From positions 313,237-377,236 of the forward strand of contig NZ_LT629939.1 of assembly GCF_900104615.1 (NCBI RefSeq): a DNA stretch of 64,000 nt. The letters are read 5' to 3'. This document shows positions 28,901-36,110 of this stretch, piece after piece. The translations under genes and the position numbers were made by a program. The notes under the pieces were generated by a model, which worked only from the letters and a program-made list of their open reading frames with translations, was not told the origin of the DNA and did no database searches. Source of the DNA: Merdimmobilis hominis (GTDB taxonomy: Bacteria; Bacillota; Clostridia; Oscillospirales; Ruminococcaceae). How positions within the stretch are numbered: position 1 is the stretch's first letter; each line of letters starts with the position of its first letter.

Positions 28901-29260
28901 GCACAAGCTCTCCACAAAGGCGGCGCTGCCAACCTGCCGGGCATAGATTTGCAAGGTGTCCCGCACCTCCCCAAGGGCTAGGCTCATCAGCATCGCTTTG
29001 CCGGTGTCGGTCAGGGCGTTGACCGCAAGGCCGCCGTATTCCCGGAAGATGCGGTCGCACAACCGGGTAAAACTGAGCACCTCAACCCGGGCAGCTCCAG
29101 TGGGGCCAAGGCGGCGGTACAAAGCTTTTTCGCTTTCAAAAGAGTATTGTTCCGGCACCAGGAGGATGGCTTTTTTCCCGCCTTGAACCCAGTGTTCCAA
29201 TTCCTCATAGAGGCGGGTGGTCTTTCCCGAACCGGCCGGGCCTAAAATCAAATGCAGCAT
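25922..29260 (-). CDS. addB: ATP-dependent helicase-like/nuclease subunit B
   Basis: AddB partners AddA, recognises Chi-type sequences and cuts the 5' strand. The 1112-residue protein begins LHLILGPAGSGKTTRLYEEL (Walker A), has a degenerate helicase core, and a C-terminal nuclease with VRVIDYKSGSKTFNLSDI. The iron-sulfur staple is visible as a Cys in YFACPFGYFC and the C-terminal CVYCEYRQVC. I choose ATG at 29260 with GGAGG 7 bases upstream; the GTG two codons earlier is too close to it. No convincing sigma-A promoter is visible directly upstream. Confidence 0.95.
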   Translation of the reverse strand: MLHLILGPAGSGKTTRLYEELEHWVQGGKKAILLVPEQYSFESEKALYRRLGPTGAARVEVLSFTRLCDRIFREYGGLAVNALTDTGKAMLMSLALGEVRDTLQIYARQVGSAAFVESLCAAVSEFKNGGVSPEELAAAARESGDAQLREKAAELSTIYEVYNALLESRYTDTADDLQRACRLVEDHPFFAGYGVFVDSFMTFMASEFRMLELAIGGAPHCTCAFCCDGMADQEGGNGVFSTAKKAIARLIRAARQSGVGVAVPEVLEGSHRFQNEELSCLERSFLRPRVIPCPGTSQWVQVAAAPSPWEEIQWVAANIAGLVREEGYRYSDVAVICRSLERYRTPVERIFTRYDIPCFFDRRVELESKPLTALLLSALEAVRGNYSTEAILRFAKNPALGLSAPELARLENYCYIWGVEGRHWLTPFENHPGGLSEAFDEAAVLQLEELNLLRARVIQPLKNLKGQLAQGDGISFAAGLFTLLEEVEAPRHLEDFAASLPPEEAALFLEEQSALWDALVDILDQFAQIVGEAGMSQQRLTDLLRLAIGKTDIGQRPQTLDQVMVGMADRIRPGEPRATFVIGAVEGEFPAVVNAGGVFTDQERTRLLEAGVELAQNIEEKSVYEKFYAYFAVTTPRERLYISYPKEDGKGGALAPSVILSQAAKILGCRLSPAAVDPIKAAANLPSAREAFSWVYHQDSPQRASLQAFLEERDGELLDRMEAAQNRDGYAIQSPVLARQLFGKRMRLSPSRVEQYFACPFGYFCASGLRIRPRRKVEFSPLESGSVIHFLLERMVSRYGGKGLSQLTQEQMHREVEELLTQYLSQRIDNMDALPTRFRYLFNRLVALVTRLLEQLGAEFSQSAFAPVAFELKIGADGPVKPLELTTPDGVTVSVEGVVDRVDVMEKDGKKYVRVIDYKSGSKTFNLSDIFYGLNMQMLIYLFSICQNGTGELEGALPAGVLYLPAKNVIVTADRGESDALVAAQQQKKRRMNGLILEDKDVVLGMEQDGKGVFIPAKLKADGELDARSSLASLEEMGQLKTKIEEEILAMAKELSAGKVEPLPVSGLGYDPCVYCEYRQVCGFEDGDRVRTIAELDKRAFFAEGGEGIDKP

Positions 29261-29329
29261 CTTCACCCCTCCTGATGGCGTAAATGAAAAGAGCGGGTGT
29301 TCCCCGCGGATCGGTTGAATATTTAATAG

Positions 29330-29652
29330 GGCCGCAGTCTCAACCTGTGGACAATAGCCCGCTTTGCGGATTGTATTTTTCAGAACCTTTTAAATTGCGG
29401 TGCGGCCCTCGCCGCAAAGGGCTGCGCCCTGCAAGAAATTCTTCGAATGACACAACTTTGTTGTGGCTATGATACCACAAAGTCCGCACAGGCTGGAAAA
29501 ATCCCGGTGCCGCTTTGCGGCGGGAGGGCGGCCCCTCAAAATTGCGTTGCCACTGTGTGGCAGGAAGCAATTTTGCGCATGTTACAAGCAGCGCTTGTAG
29601 CAATGGAGAGAGGATTTCTTCCCCAATGGTCGCTTTGCGACCATTGTACCAC
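29330..29652. repeat. Hairpin-mosaic intergenic repeat, copy B (plus a diverged partial copy)
   Basis: The 489-base gap between addB and spo0A is filled by short hairpins. From 29479 to 29535 it matches module 1 of copy A (CTGGAAAAATCCC then GCCGCTTTGCGGC). From 29611 to 29652 it matches module 2 (GGATTTCTTCCCCAATG, TCGCTTTGCGA, TACCAC). Between them about 75 bases carry two more inverted repeats (AAAATTGC...GCAATTTT; TACAAGCAGCGCTTGTA). A more diverged unit at 29430-29478 (CACAACTTTGTTGTG, then TACCAC) precedes. No open reading frame with a ribosome binding site is seen. Confidence 0.7.
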
Positions 29653-29669
29653 AATCTCTCCCCCAACGC

Positions 29670-29707
29670 AAAACCGCCAAAGGACAATTCTGTCTTTTGG
29701 CGGTTTT
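29670..29707. terminator. Terminator downstream of spo0A
   Basis: A 16-bp stem with one G-U-type pair (29671-29686 with 29691-29706) and a 4-base loop, with T runs on both strands. It ends spo0A transcription and could also serve the plus strand. Confidence 0.8.
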
Positions 29708-29749
29708 GCGGTTGTATGATTCAATTGTGGTTGGCATAATAATAGGAAT

Positions 29750-30523
29750 TTAGCTGATTTTGAGGCGCAGGCGCAGCTTATCGGCGATCATCGCGATGAA
29801 TTCGCTGTTGGTTGGCTTCCCTCTGCCGTTGTGGATGGTATACCCGAAGTAGGAGTTGAGGATGTCCACATCCCCGCGGTCCCAGGCGACTTCAATGGCG
29901 TGGCGGATGGCCCGCTCCACCCGGGAAGAGGTGGTGCCAAATTTTTTGGCTACAGTGGGGTACAGCTGTTTGGTCACCGAGTTAATGATGTCGGCGTTGT
30001 TCACTGCCAACAGGATGGATTCCCGCAGGTAATGGTAGCCTTTGATGTGGGCGGGCACCCCGATTTGATGGATGATCTCAGTCACCATCATTTCCAGGTC
30101 GGGCTGGAGTTTACCAGCGCCGGGCAGGTCTAGGATGTCCGCTTTTTTGTACCCGGAGATCTGGACAATCCGCTCCACCAGCACGTCGGTGTCAAAGGGT
30201 TTGAGGAAGTAGTAAGAGGCGCCGGAGTTGAGCAGTTCCCGCTCCAGGACTGGGTTGTCGAAGGTGGACATCATCATGAACAAGGGCTGGACTGAAATTT
30301 GGGATTCGCGGATGGTTTTCATCACGCCGATGGCATCCAGCCGAGGCATGAACACATCCAAAAGGACAATATTCGGCTGATTTTCTTCCACCAGCTCCAC
30401 AACACGGAATCCATCCTTTGGGGCCACGACCGTCTCATAGCCATAGGTCCGAAGGAGTGCAGAGCATTGGGCGCAAAACTCTTTGTTGTCATCTGCGATG
30501 AGGACCTTGATTTTGTTTGTCAT
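29750..30523 (-). CDS. spo0A: Sporulation master regulator Spo0A
   Basis: Response regulator that commits the cell to sporulation when phosphorylated. The 257-residue protein has a receiver domain with the acidic pocket at D11-D12, phosphorylation site D56 (IVLLDVFMP), S86 and K108 (YFLKPF), and the C-terminal Spo0A DNA-binding domain with the recognition helix [19 protein letters not shown]. It lies downstream of spoIVB on the same strand, the arrangement seen in nearly all endospore formers. Two sigma-A-like promoters and a Spo0A-box-like site precede it. Its presence shows the lineage is spore-forming. Confidence 0.98.
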   Translation of the reverse strand: MTNKIKVLIADDNKEFCAQCSALLRTYGYETVVAPKDGFRVVELVEENQPNIVLLDVFMPRLDAIGVMKTIRESQISVQPLFMMMSTFDNPVLERELLNSGASYYFLKPFDTDVLVERIVQISGYKKADILDLPGAGKLQPDLEMMVTEIIHQIGVPAHIKGYHYLRESILLAVNNADIINSVTKQLYPTVAKKFGTTSSRVERAIRHAIEVAWDRGDVDILNSYFGYTIHNGRGKPTNSEFIAMIADKLRLRLKIS

Positions 30524-30559
30524 ATTCGCACCTCAATTGTAAATTTTTTCCATGTCTAT

Positions 30560-30648
30560 AGATTACCATATTTTGGAAGTGATTGCAAGAGTTTGTCAAA
30601 TAAAAGAAGTTCCAACACCATTATAAAATTCCAGGTAAAAATTGTCAA
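30560..30648 (-). promoter_or_regulatory. Tandem spo0A promoters with a Spo0A-box-like site
   Basis: On the minus strand the distal promoter is TTGACA (30643-30648), 17 bases, TATAAT (30620-30625). The proximal one is TTGCAA (30583-30588), 17 bases, TAATCT (30560-30565). Between them TTTGTCAAA (plus strand 30592-30600) differs by one base from a Spo0A box (TTTGTCGAA), consistent with autoregulation. Confidence 0.65.
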
Positions 30649-30651
30649 TTA

Positions 30652-31884
30652 TCACGAGACTTTTCTGCTTCCACTTTCGACGATCTTCGAGGATTTTTCC
30701 ATATTCTCTGCAAAAATTGCGTACCCCCGTGTCGGATCGTTGACAAAAACATGGGTCACCGCCCCTACCAAACGGCCGTTTTGGATGATGGGGCTGCCGC
30801 TCATCCCCTGAACAATTCCCCCTGTTTTTTCCAAGAGAGTGGGGTCTGTGACACGAATCACCATGTTCTTGGTGGGGTTGGAATCGCTAAAATTGATCTT
30901 TTCAATCACAATGGAATAGTTTTGTGGTTTATCCCCCGAAAGGGTGGTGCGAATCTCTGCGGGTCCTGTCTGTACCTCGTGTCGAACGGCCAGCGGTATG
31001 GCTTCCCCAGAAACGGGAATCCGTTCCAGCAAGCCAAAAACGCCGGTTTCGTTGTTCATCTCCAGCGAACCCATCCGTCCGGAGCCGTTGAAGGAACCCC
31101 GCAGTTCGCCAGGTTTCCCACTGACCCCCTTTCCAACACCGGTGATGGTCACTCCCACAATTTCGCCGCTGGAAAGGGGCATCAATTCGCCGGTATCCAC
31201 GTCGCAGATGGCGTGTCCAAGCCCTCCATAAGCCATGGAAGTGGGATTGTAGTAGGTCATGGTGCCAATGCCTGCGGAGCTGTCCCGCACCCAGATTCCA
31301 GCTTTATAGCTGCCGTCATCCGGGGATTTCACCGGCTTCAGGCTGACCTTCATCCGGGTGTTTTTGCGGCGGAGTTCCACAGCGACTGCTTTCCCCTGGG
31401 AACCGGAGACCGCGGCTGCAACATCTTCATTGGAGGAGACCTTCCTCCCGCCAATAGAGAGGATGATATCCCCGGTGGCGATGCCCGCCTCTTTCGCCGG
31501 GTTGACCGCCTGGCCGTCCAGATTGATGTCGGAAAGGCCCACCACCATCACCCCCTCGGTGAACATCTTCAGCCCGAAAGGATTTCCCCCTGGGATTACA
31601 TAGTTGCGCTCCACCACCTGGACGTTGACCTGTTTGATGCCGATGGCGCCAAACATTTTCAGGTCCAGGTGGTAGCTGTTCCCCGATTGATCGTATGCGT
31701 GGGCAGGCAACCCTTCTGCCGGCTCCATGGCGGTGATATACCGCCCGGCCCGTATGGAAAAGGGTTCCCCTTCCACCACATAAAAATCATCGGGCAAGGT
31801 CACTTGCATATATAAGGTAAAACACAGCAGGGCGGCGATGGCCACGCAGGTCACCGACGCAAACTTTTGATACAATCTTTTCAT
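30652..31884 (-). CDS. spoIVB: SpoIVB serine peptidase
   Basis: Secreted from the forespore, SpoIVB cleaves SpoIVFA to trigger pro-sigma-K processing in Bacillus. The 410-residue protein has an N-terminal membrane segment (FASVTCVAIAALLCFTLYM), a PDZ domain (AKEAGIATGDIILSIGGRKV) and the S55 peptidase domain with the catalytic histidine in GGLGHAICD and serine in GMSGSPIIQNGRLVGAVTHV. I use ATG at 31884 with GGGGG 9 bases upstream; an ATG three codons earlier abuts the ribosome binding site. No sigma-A promoter is evident upstream, as expected for a forespore-specific gene. Confidence 0.96.
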   Translation of the reverse strand: MKRLYQKFASVTCVAIAALLCFTLYMQVTLPDDFYVVEGEPFSIRAGRYITAMEPAEGLPAHAYDQSGNSYHLDLKMFGAIGIKQVNVQVVERNYVIPGGNPFGLKMFTEGVMVVGLSDINLDGQAVNPAKEAGIATGDIILSIGGRKVSSNEDVAAAVSGSQGKAVAVELRRKNTRMKVSLKPVKSPDDGSYKAGIWVRDSSAGIGTMTYYNPTSMAYGGLGHAICDVDTGELMPLSSGEIVGVTITGVGKGVSGKPGELRGSFNGSGRMGSLEMNNETGVFGLLERIPVSGEAIPLAVRHEVQTGPAEIRTTLSGDKPQNYSIVIEKINFSDSNPTKNMVIRVTDPTLLEKTGGIVQGMSGSPIIQNGRLVGAVTHVFVNDPTRGYAIFAENMEKSSKIVESGSRKVS

Positions 31885-32213
31885 TTTAAGCATCCCCCAT
31901 TTTAAGTTCCTTCTTACTGTTCCACCGATGGCCGCCGATATGGGATGTAAAATTACCGTCTATTAGCGGAATGTTCCCCGCCTAGCAAAACTTTTCGGGG
32001 GAAAGAATTCCCACAACCGGCGGGAATGTGCTACAATACAGGTAAATTTGATTTTTGGGGGATCCTTCCTGGCAAGTCCTTCCTCTTAATTGGAATTGTT
32101 TTTACTCGCCACCATTGAAAACAGGCGGAGGCACAGGGAATTTTCCTTCATACAGCCCGTTTGCAAGCCAATTTTTTCATTTTATATGCAGGATAAAGGG
32201 AAGGGGAAACGGC
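31885..32213. other. Intergenic region between spoIVB and the SLOG gene
   Basis: About 330 bases separating divergent genes. For the plus-strand gene there are two weak promoter candidates: an extended -10 TG-C-TACAAT (32029-32037), and TTGCAA (32161-32166) with TATATG 16 bases later. I found no clear match to a SigF or SigG promoter for spoIVB on the other strand. Confidence 0.4.
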
Positions 32214-32591
32214 ATGCGCGTAGCTATCATCGGATCGAGGAACGCCAAAAATTTGGATATTTTTCAGATGATCCAGCGGGTGCCCCGCAATTGCTCGGAG
32301 ATTATCAGCGGCGGGGCCAAGGGTGTGGACGCCGCAGCCAAAACCATTGCCCAGGTGCTAGGGGCCATCTACACCGAGTTCCCACCTGAGTACAGCCGCT
32401 ACGGGGCGAAAGCGCCGATGATGCGCAACCAGCAGATTGTGGGGCGGGCGGACCTGGTCCTCGCCTTTTGGGATCTTTCCTCCCGCGGCACCGCCGGTAC
32501 GCTGAACCTCTGCATCCAAAAAAGGGTCCCCTTCCGCATCTTCCCCCTTCACGAATACGAATTGCCCGAGGGGGAGACCCTTACCCGATAA
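32214..32591 (+). CDS. Small SLOG/DprA-fold protein (DUF2493/YspA-like)
   Basis: A 125-residue single-domain protein with a Rossmann-like SLOG fold: N-terminal RVAIIGSRN, a central IISGGAKGVDAAAKTIA loop matching the GG(A)xGxD nucleotide-binding signature, and RNQQIVGRADLVLAFWD followed by SRGTAGTLNLCIQKR. Such proteins are thought to bind nucleotides or nucleotide derivatives; no specific activity is known to me for this type. The ATG follows AAGGGGAAA. It is monocistronic, facing away from spoIVB and convergent with the gamma-glutamyltransferase gene. Confidence 0.8.
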   Translation: MRVAIIGSRNAKNLDIFQMIQRVPRNCSEIISGGAKGVDAAAKTIAQVLGAIYTEFPPEYSRYGAKAPMMRNQQIVGRADLVLAFWDLSSRGTAGTLNLCIQKRVPFRIFPLHEYELPEGETLTR

Positions 32592-32870
32592 AGTCGGGGA
32601 TTTTGCACAAACCCACTTTTGGGGGTTTCCAAAAACCGGATGCCCTGCAACCGGCTTGCACGGCCCTTTATATGTTTTTGTTGGAGTTTTCCCAATTCGC
32701 CGGCGTGCCGCAAAAATATGGCTTTTCCCTATTTTTATGAAAGCACTTCCGCTCCTTTGGGACTTCGGATACACCCAAGGGACAGGGGCGCTGTTCGAAA
32801 TCAAACAGTGCCTGTATACCTTGTTAGATTGCCCGGTTTTTTCAAAAATAATGGCTTTTGCCATCAAAAA
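32592..32870. other. Intergenic region without a recognisable gene
   Basis: Between the SLOG gene and the convergent terminator. The only structure noticed is an inverted repeat at about 32784-32817 (GGCGCTGTT...AACAGTGCC). No open frame here has a convincing ribosome binding site. Confidence 0.4.
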
Positions 32871-32903
32871 AGAGGGCCTGTCACTTGGCGACAGGCCCTC
32901 TTT
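32871..32903. terminator. Bidirectional terminator between SLOG gene and ggt
   Basis: A perfect 12-bp stem (AGAGGGCCTGTC at 32871-32882 with its complement at 32890-32901), a 7-base loop, and T/A tracts on both sides. It ends both convergent units. Confidence 0.9.
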
Positions 32904-32932
32904 TTTTAAAAATATAAGTCAGTGTGATAGGG

Positions 32933-34546
32933 CTACCAAGCGGCAACTGTGCCGTCGGTCCGGGACTCGGTTCCGCCGCAAAGAACGCCATCTTCATCCC
33001 GCCAGATGATCTGCCCTCTGCCGAACAGCAGGGACTCCGCGGGGACGGTGACCTTGTGCCCTCTGCGGATCAGTTCCTCGGTGGCCGCGTAGGGGAAGGC
33101 GCGCTCCACTTCTACATTCATGCCGCTAGTCCACTGCCAACGGGGGGCGTCCAACGCCTCCTGAGGATTCATATGGAAGTCGATGGTGTTCATCAGCACC
33201 TGGACTTGACCCTGAGGCTGCATAAATGCACCCATGACCCCAAAGGGGCCGACTGCCTTGCCATCCTTGGTGAGGAAACCGGGGATGATGGTGTGGGCAG
33301 GCTTCTTACCGGGGGCGATGCAGTTGCCGCTGGCGGGATCCAGATAGAAGTTCCGGCCCCGGTTGTGCAGGCAGATGCCGGTTTCGGGGATGACCACGCA
33401 GGAGCCAAAGCCGTTGTAATTGCTCTGGATGTAGGAAATCATGTTGCCCTCTTCATCCGCGGCGCAGAGGTAGACGGTTCCGCCGCAGTTGGGGTCACCT
33501 GCCTCAGGCATCCGGGCAGTGTCGCCAATTAAGGCGCGGCGGCTGTCCGCATAGCCCTGATCCAACATTTTTTCCGCCGTGGTTTTCATAAACCGGGGGT
33601 CGGCCACGTATTTCTGGGAGTCGATGAAGGCCAGCTTCATAGCTTCCAGCTGTTTGTGGTAGGTCTCCGCCGAATGGGGATCCTTGAACTCAAATCCCTT
33701 GAGGATGTTCAGCGCCATCAGCACGGTGATGCCATAGCCATTTGGGGGAATCTCCCAAACGTCATAGCCTTTGTAGTTGGTGCTGATCGGCTCCACCCAC
33801 TCGGCGTGGAAAGCGGCCAGATCCTCTTTGCGCAGGTAGGCCCCGCATTCCCGGGAGAAGGCATCGATTTTCTCAGCGATGGCGCCCCGGTAGAAAGATT
33901 CGCACTTGGTGGCCGCCAGCTCCCGCAGGGTTTTCGCGTGATCTTTCAGGTAGACCATCTCACCCGGCTTGGGAGCGCGGTCTTTGGGGCAGAAGGTTTC
34001 AAACCAATATTTAAAATAATCGTCTTTGAGGGTGGGTTTAAACTCGTTGTAAGCGTTGTCCCACAGCCGGGAGATCACCGGGGAAACCGGGTATCCTTCC
34101 TCCGCGTAGCGGATAGCGGGCTCCAGCAGTTCTTCAAAGGGGAGCTTTCCAAACCGTTCGGAGAGGCTCGCCCAAGCGGAGGGAATGCCAGGAACCGTCA
34201 CCGGCACCCAGCCCCGTTTGGGGAGGGTATCACCGTATTTGGCCCGCAGCTCCTCCGGGTCAATGCCCATGGGGGCGGGGCCGCTGGCATTTAAGCCATA
34301 TAATTTGTCTTTCATCCAAACCAGGGCGAAGCCGTCTCCGCCAATGCCGTTGCTGGTTGGTTCCAGTACCGTCATGCAGGCGGCGGTGGCGATGGCAGCG
34401 TCGACGGCGTTGCCGCCTTTTTTCAGGATATCAAGGCCGGCTTGGGCAGCCAGCGGCTGGGAAGTACAAACCATGCCCTTTCTCCCAAAGACAGCCTTGC
34501 GGGTGGTGGGATAGTTGTACTTGAGGGAATCGAATTGAAAGCTCAT
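32933..34546 (-). CDS. Gamma-glutamyltransferase family protein
   Basis: N-terminal nucleophile hydrolase that cleaves gamma-glutamyl bonds. The 537-residue protein has KGMVCTSQPLAAQAGLDIL, GGNAVDAAIA and SNGIGGDGFALVW in the large-subunit part, and the autoprocessing/catalytic threonine in PNCGGTVYLCAADEEGNMIS, followed by FMQPQGQVQVLMN. There is no signal peptide, so unlike periplasmic GGTs it probably acts inside the cell on imported gamma-glutamyl compounds. AAGGAGG precedes the ATG. It lies 47 bases downstream of a polytopic membrane protein gene, suggesting uptake followed by hydrolysis. The exact substrate is not evident; glutathione is only one possibility. Confidence 0.88.
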   Translation of the reverse strand: MSFQFDSLKYNYPTTRKAVFGRKGMVCTSQPLAAQAGLDILKKGGNAVDAAIATAACMTVLEPTSNGIGGDGFALVWMKDKLYGLNASGPAPMGIDPEELRAKYGDTLPKRGWVPVTVPGIPSAWASLSERFGKLPFEELLEPAIRYAEEGYPVSPVISRLWDNAYNEFKPTLKDDYFKYWFETFCPKDRAPKPGEMVYLKDHAKTLRELAATKCESFYRGAIAEKIDAFSRECGAYLRKEDLAAFHAEWVEPISTNYKGYDVWEIPPNGYGITVLMALNILKGFEFKDPHSAETYHKQLEAMKLAFIDSQKYVADPRFMKTTAEKMLDQGYADSRRALIGDTARMPEAGDPNCGGTVYLCAADEEGNMISYIQSNYNGFGSCVVIPETGICLHNRGRNFYLDPASGNCIAPGKKPAHTIIPGFLTKDGKAVGPFGVMGAFMQPQGQVQVLMNTIDFHMNPQEALDAPRWQWTSGMNVEVERAFPYAATEELIRRGHKVTVPAESLLFGRGQIIWRDEDGVLCGGTESRTDGTVAAW

Positions 34547-34593
34547 AGGATAGTGTCCTCCTTATGTAATGCCAAAACGGACGGGAAGCCCGC

Positions 34594-35778
34594 TTAGATA
34601 AACTGAACAAACACGCCTGCAATCAGGATGGAAATGGTCGTCACCGACACAAAGCCGGAGATGACAAAGGCAGGGGTCAGCTTTTTGACGATGTAATCCT
34701 TCTCCCCTTCGGTTTCGGCCACGGCGGTCGCCACCTCATTGACAATCAAATAGGTAGCGGGGAAACCCAGCAACTGGCTCATGGCAATGCCCATAGCCAG
34801 GTTTTTGGAACCCACAAACTTCCACAGGGGCAGGATGTACATGAAAAGGAAGGTACCTGCCAGAACCGCAGCAAATACGGTGACCGTCTGCACGCTCAGC
34901 TCCATTAAATCGGAGATGGAGATTTTTGCAAGGGATGGAATCAAAGTGCAGAACATAGCGGCCATGAACAAGCCAGATGCCTTGCCTTTGTCCAGCACCT
35001 TGGCGGGGATGAGGCCAATTTGGTTGGTAAGCATGCCTAGGAGCAGGCACCAGATGGACATGGAAATACCAGTGGCCTCCTCGATCAAAAATCCAATCCA
35101 AGCGAAAAACGCGACGATGGCAATGCAGGTGTACTGGGTGAAATATTTGTCGTTTTTCTGGGCAAAGCTCACCTTCTGCGCCTTGCCGGCAGAGGCTTCC
35201 GCCATCTCCTTGGCCATCAGGTCAATCCCCTGCGCCTGGGCATCCCGGTAGTTCTTCACCAGGATTCTCGCCTCACTCAACCCAAACCGGGAAGCGGGGA
35301 TAGTGCCCACAAACTTCTGCACTGCAAAAACCACTGTGCCAAGGGCAGCTGCCATGGTAAAGCCTTTTTCCAAAGCACCGGAGGTCATGATGTTTGTGGC
35401 GACCAAACCGCCATTTACGATGGGGATGCTGACAATGGCCGCCTGTTTGCCGATAATGGGAATCACACACAGAACCGATACGATGGCGATACCCATAGCG
35501 ACAATGGACATGACAACGACTTTCCACTCCCGTTTCATCTCATCCAGGTTGACCGAAGTGCCCATGTTAAACACAATAAAAGCACTGGCCATTTTGCTGA
35601 CGCCAGTTAGGTTGGCCTGGTCGATGATATCGCCGGGGATGAGGCCTGTCATAAAACAGATCATAAAAAGCATCAGCGCGACAAACACCGAGGAAAGCTT
35701 TGCTTTGGTGGCCACACCTAAAATGTCGCCTATGGCAAAGAAGCCGAGGACAATAAATAAAGCCAGATACATAGACAT
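34594..35778 (-). CDS. Polytopic membrane protein, putative transporter
   Basis: A 394-residue very hydrophobic protein with roughly ten to eleven membrane segments. A charged cytoplasmic loop in the middle (NYRDAQAQGIDLMAKEMAEA...) divides two halves, and glycine-rich stretches (IPIVNGGLVATNIMTSGALEKG; GMLTNQIGLIPAKVLDKG) recall the re-entrant loops of glutamate/citrate-type secondary transporters. I cannot place it firmly in a named family. Start is ATG at 35778, with GGAGG 8 bases upstream; the ATG at 35793 lacks that spacing. Its partnership with the downstream gamma-glutamyltransferase suggests it imports a glutamyl or peptide-like substrate. Confidence 0.7.
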   Translation of the reverse strand: MSMYLALFIVLGFFAIGDILGVATKAKLSSVFVALMLFMICFMTGLIPGDIIDQANLTGVSKMASAFIVFNMGTSVNLDEMKREWKVVVMSIVAMGIAIVSVLCVIPIIGKQAAIVSIPIVNGGLVATNIMTSGALEKGFTMAAALGTVVFAVQKFVGTIPASRFGLSEARILVKNYRDAQAQGIDLMAKEMAEASAGKAQKVSFAQKNDKYFTQYTCIAIVAFFAWIGFLIEEATGISMSIWCLLLGMLTNQIGLIPAKVLDKGKASGLFMAAMFCTLIPSLAKISISDLMELSVQTVTVFAAVLAGTFLFMYILPLWKFVGSKNLAMGIAMSQLLGFPATYLIVNEVATAVAETEGEKDYIVKKLTPAFVISGFVSVTTISILIAGVFVQFI

Positions 35779-35873
35779 AGTTGTTCCCTCCATTCATCAT
35801 CCCAGAAACCATCTCGAGCATGGCGGAAGAAGGATTCCCCCTGGGCAGGTCATGAGAGCTGCAACTCCTTTGC

Positions 35874-35927
35874 AAGATTATATAATCTTACGGGTTTCAT
35901 CGTATCACCTAAAAATTAGAAAAGCAA
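35874..35927 (-). promoter_or_regulatory. Promoter and palindromic operator of the transporter-ggt operon
   Basis: On the minus strand, TTGCTT (35922-35927), 17 bases, TACGAT (35899-35904). Immediately after the expected start point is a perfect 16-base palindrome AAGATTATATAATCTT (35874-35889), well placed for a repressor. The remainder of the 332-base gap contains the inverted repeat listed next. Confidence 0.6.
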
Positions 35928-35989
35928 TGGTTCCCAGATCTTTTCAGAACCTTAACCAAACTCCATTTAGAGATTTTTGTTGAGAATCT

Positions 35990-36010
35990 CATATAGATTT
36001 TTACTATATG
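35990..36010. promoter_or_regulatory. Inverted repeat upstream of the transporter-ggt promoter
   Basis: CATATAG, 7 bases, CTATATG: perfect arms about 100 bases upstream of the predicted start point, a spacing suitable for an activator or second repressor site. No regulator gene is adjacent. Confidence 0.45.
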
Positions 36011-36049
36011 GTCATAGCTATTTATCCAATTTCTTTGGTCAATTTTAAC

Positions 36050-36080
36050 ATAAAGAAAGGCGCCGGCAAACTGCCGGCGC
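36050..36080 (-). terminator. Terminator of the gerA operon
   Basis: A 9-bp GC-rich stem (GCGCCGGCA with TGCCGGCGC, 36060-36080) lies 30 bases past the gerAC stop, followed on the minus strand by CTTTCTTTATGTT. Confidence 0.8.
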
Positions 36081-36110
36081 ACCACATGTTCAAGCCCACA
36101 GAAGGGTGTT

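Noticed and set aside
32055..32213. Longer N-terminus for the SLOG gene (start at 32055)
   Set aside because: The extra residues are low-complexity, have no ribosome binding site, and precede the family-typical start MRVAIIGSRN.
32592..32930. Short overlapping frames between the SLOG gene and ggt
   Set aside because: None has a ribosome binding site or plausible protein features; several read through the terminator hairpin.
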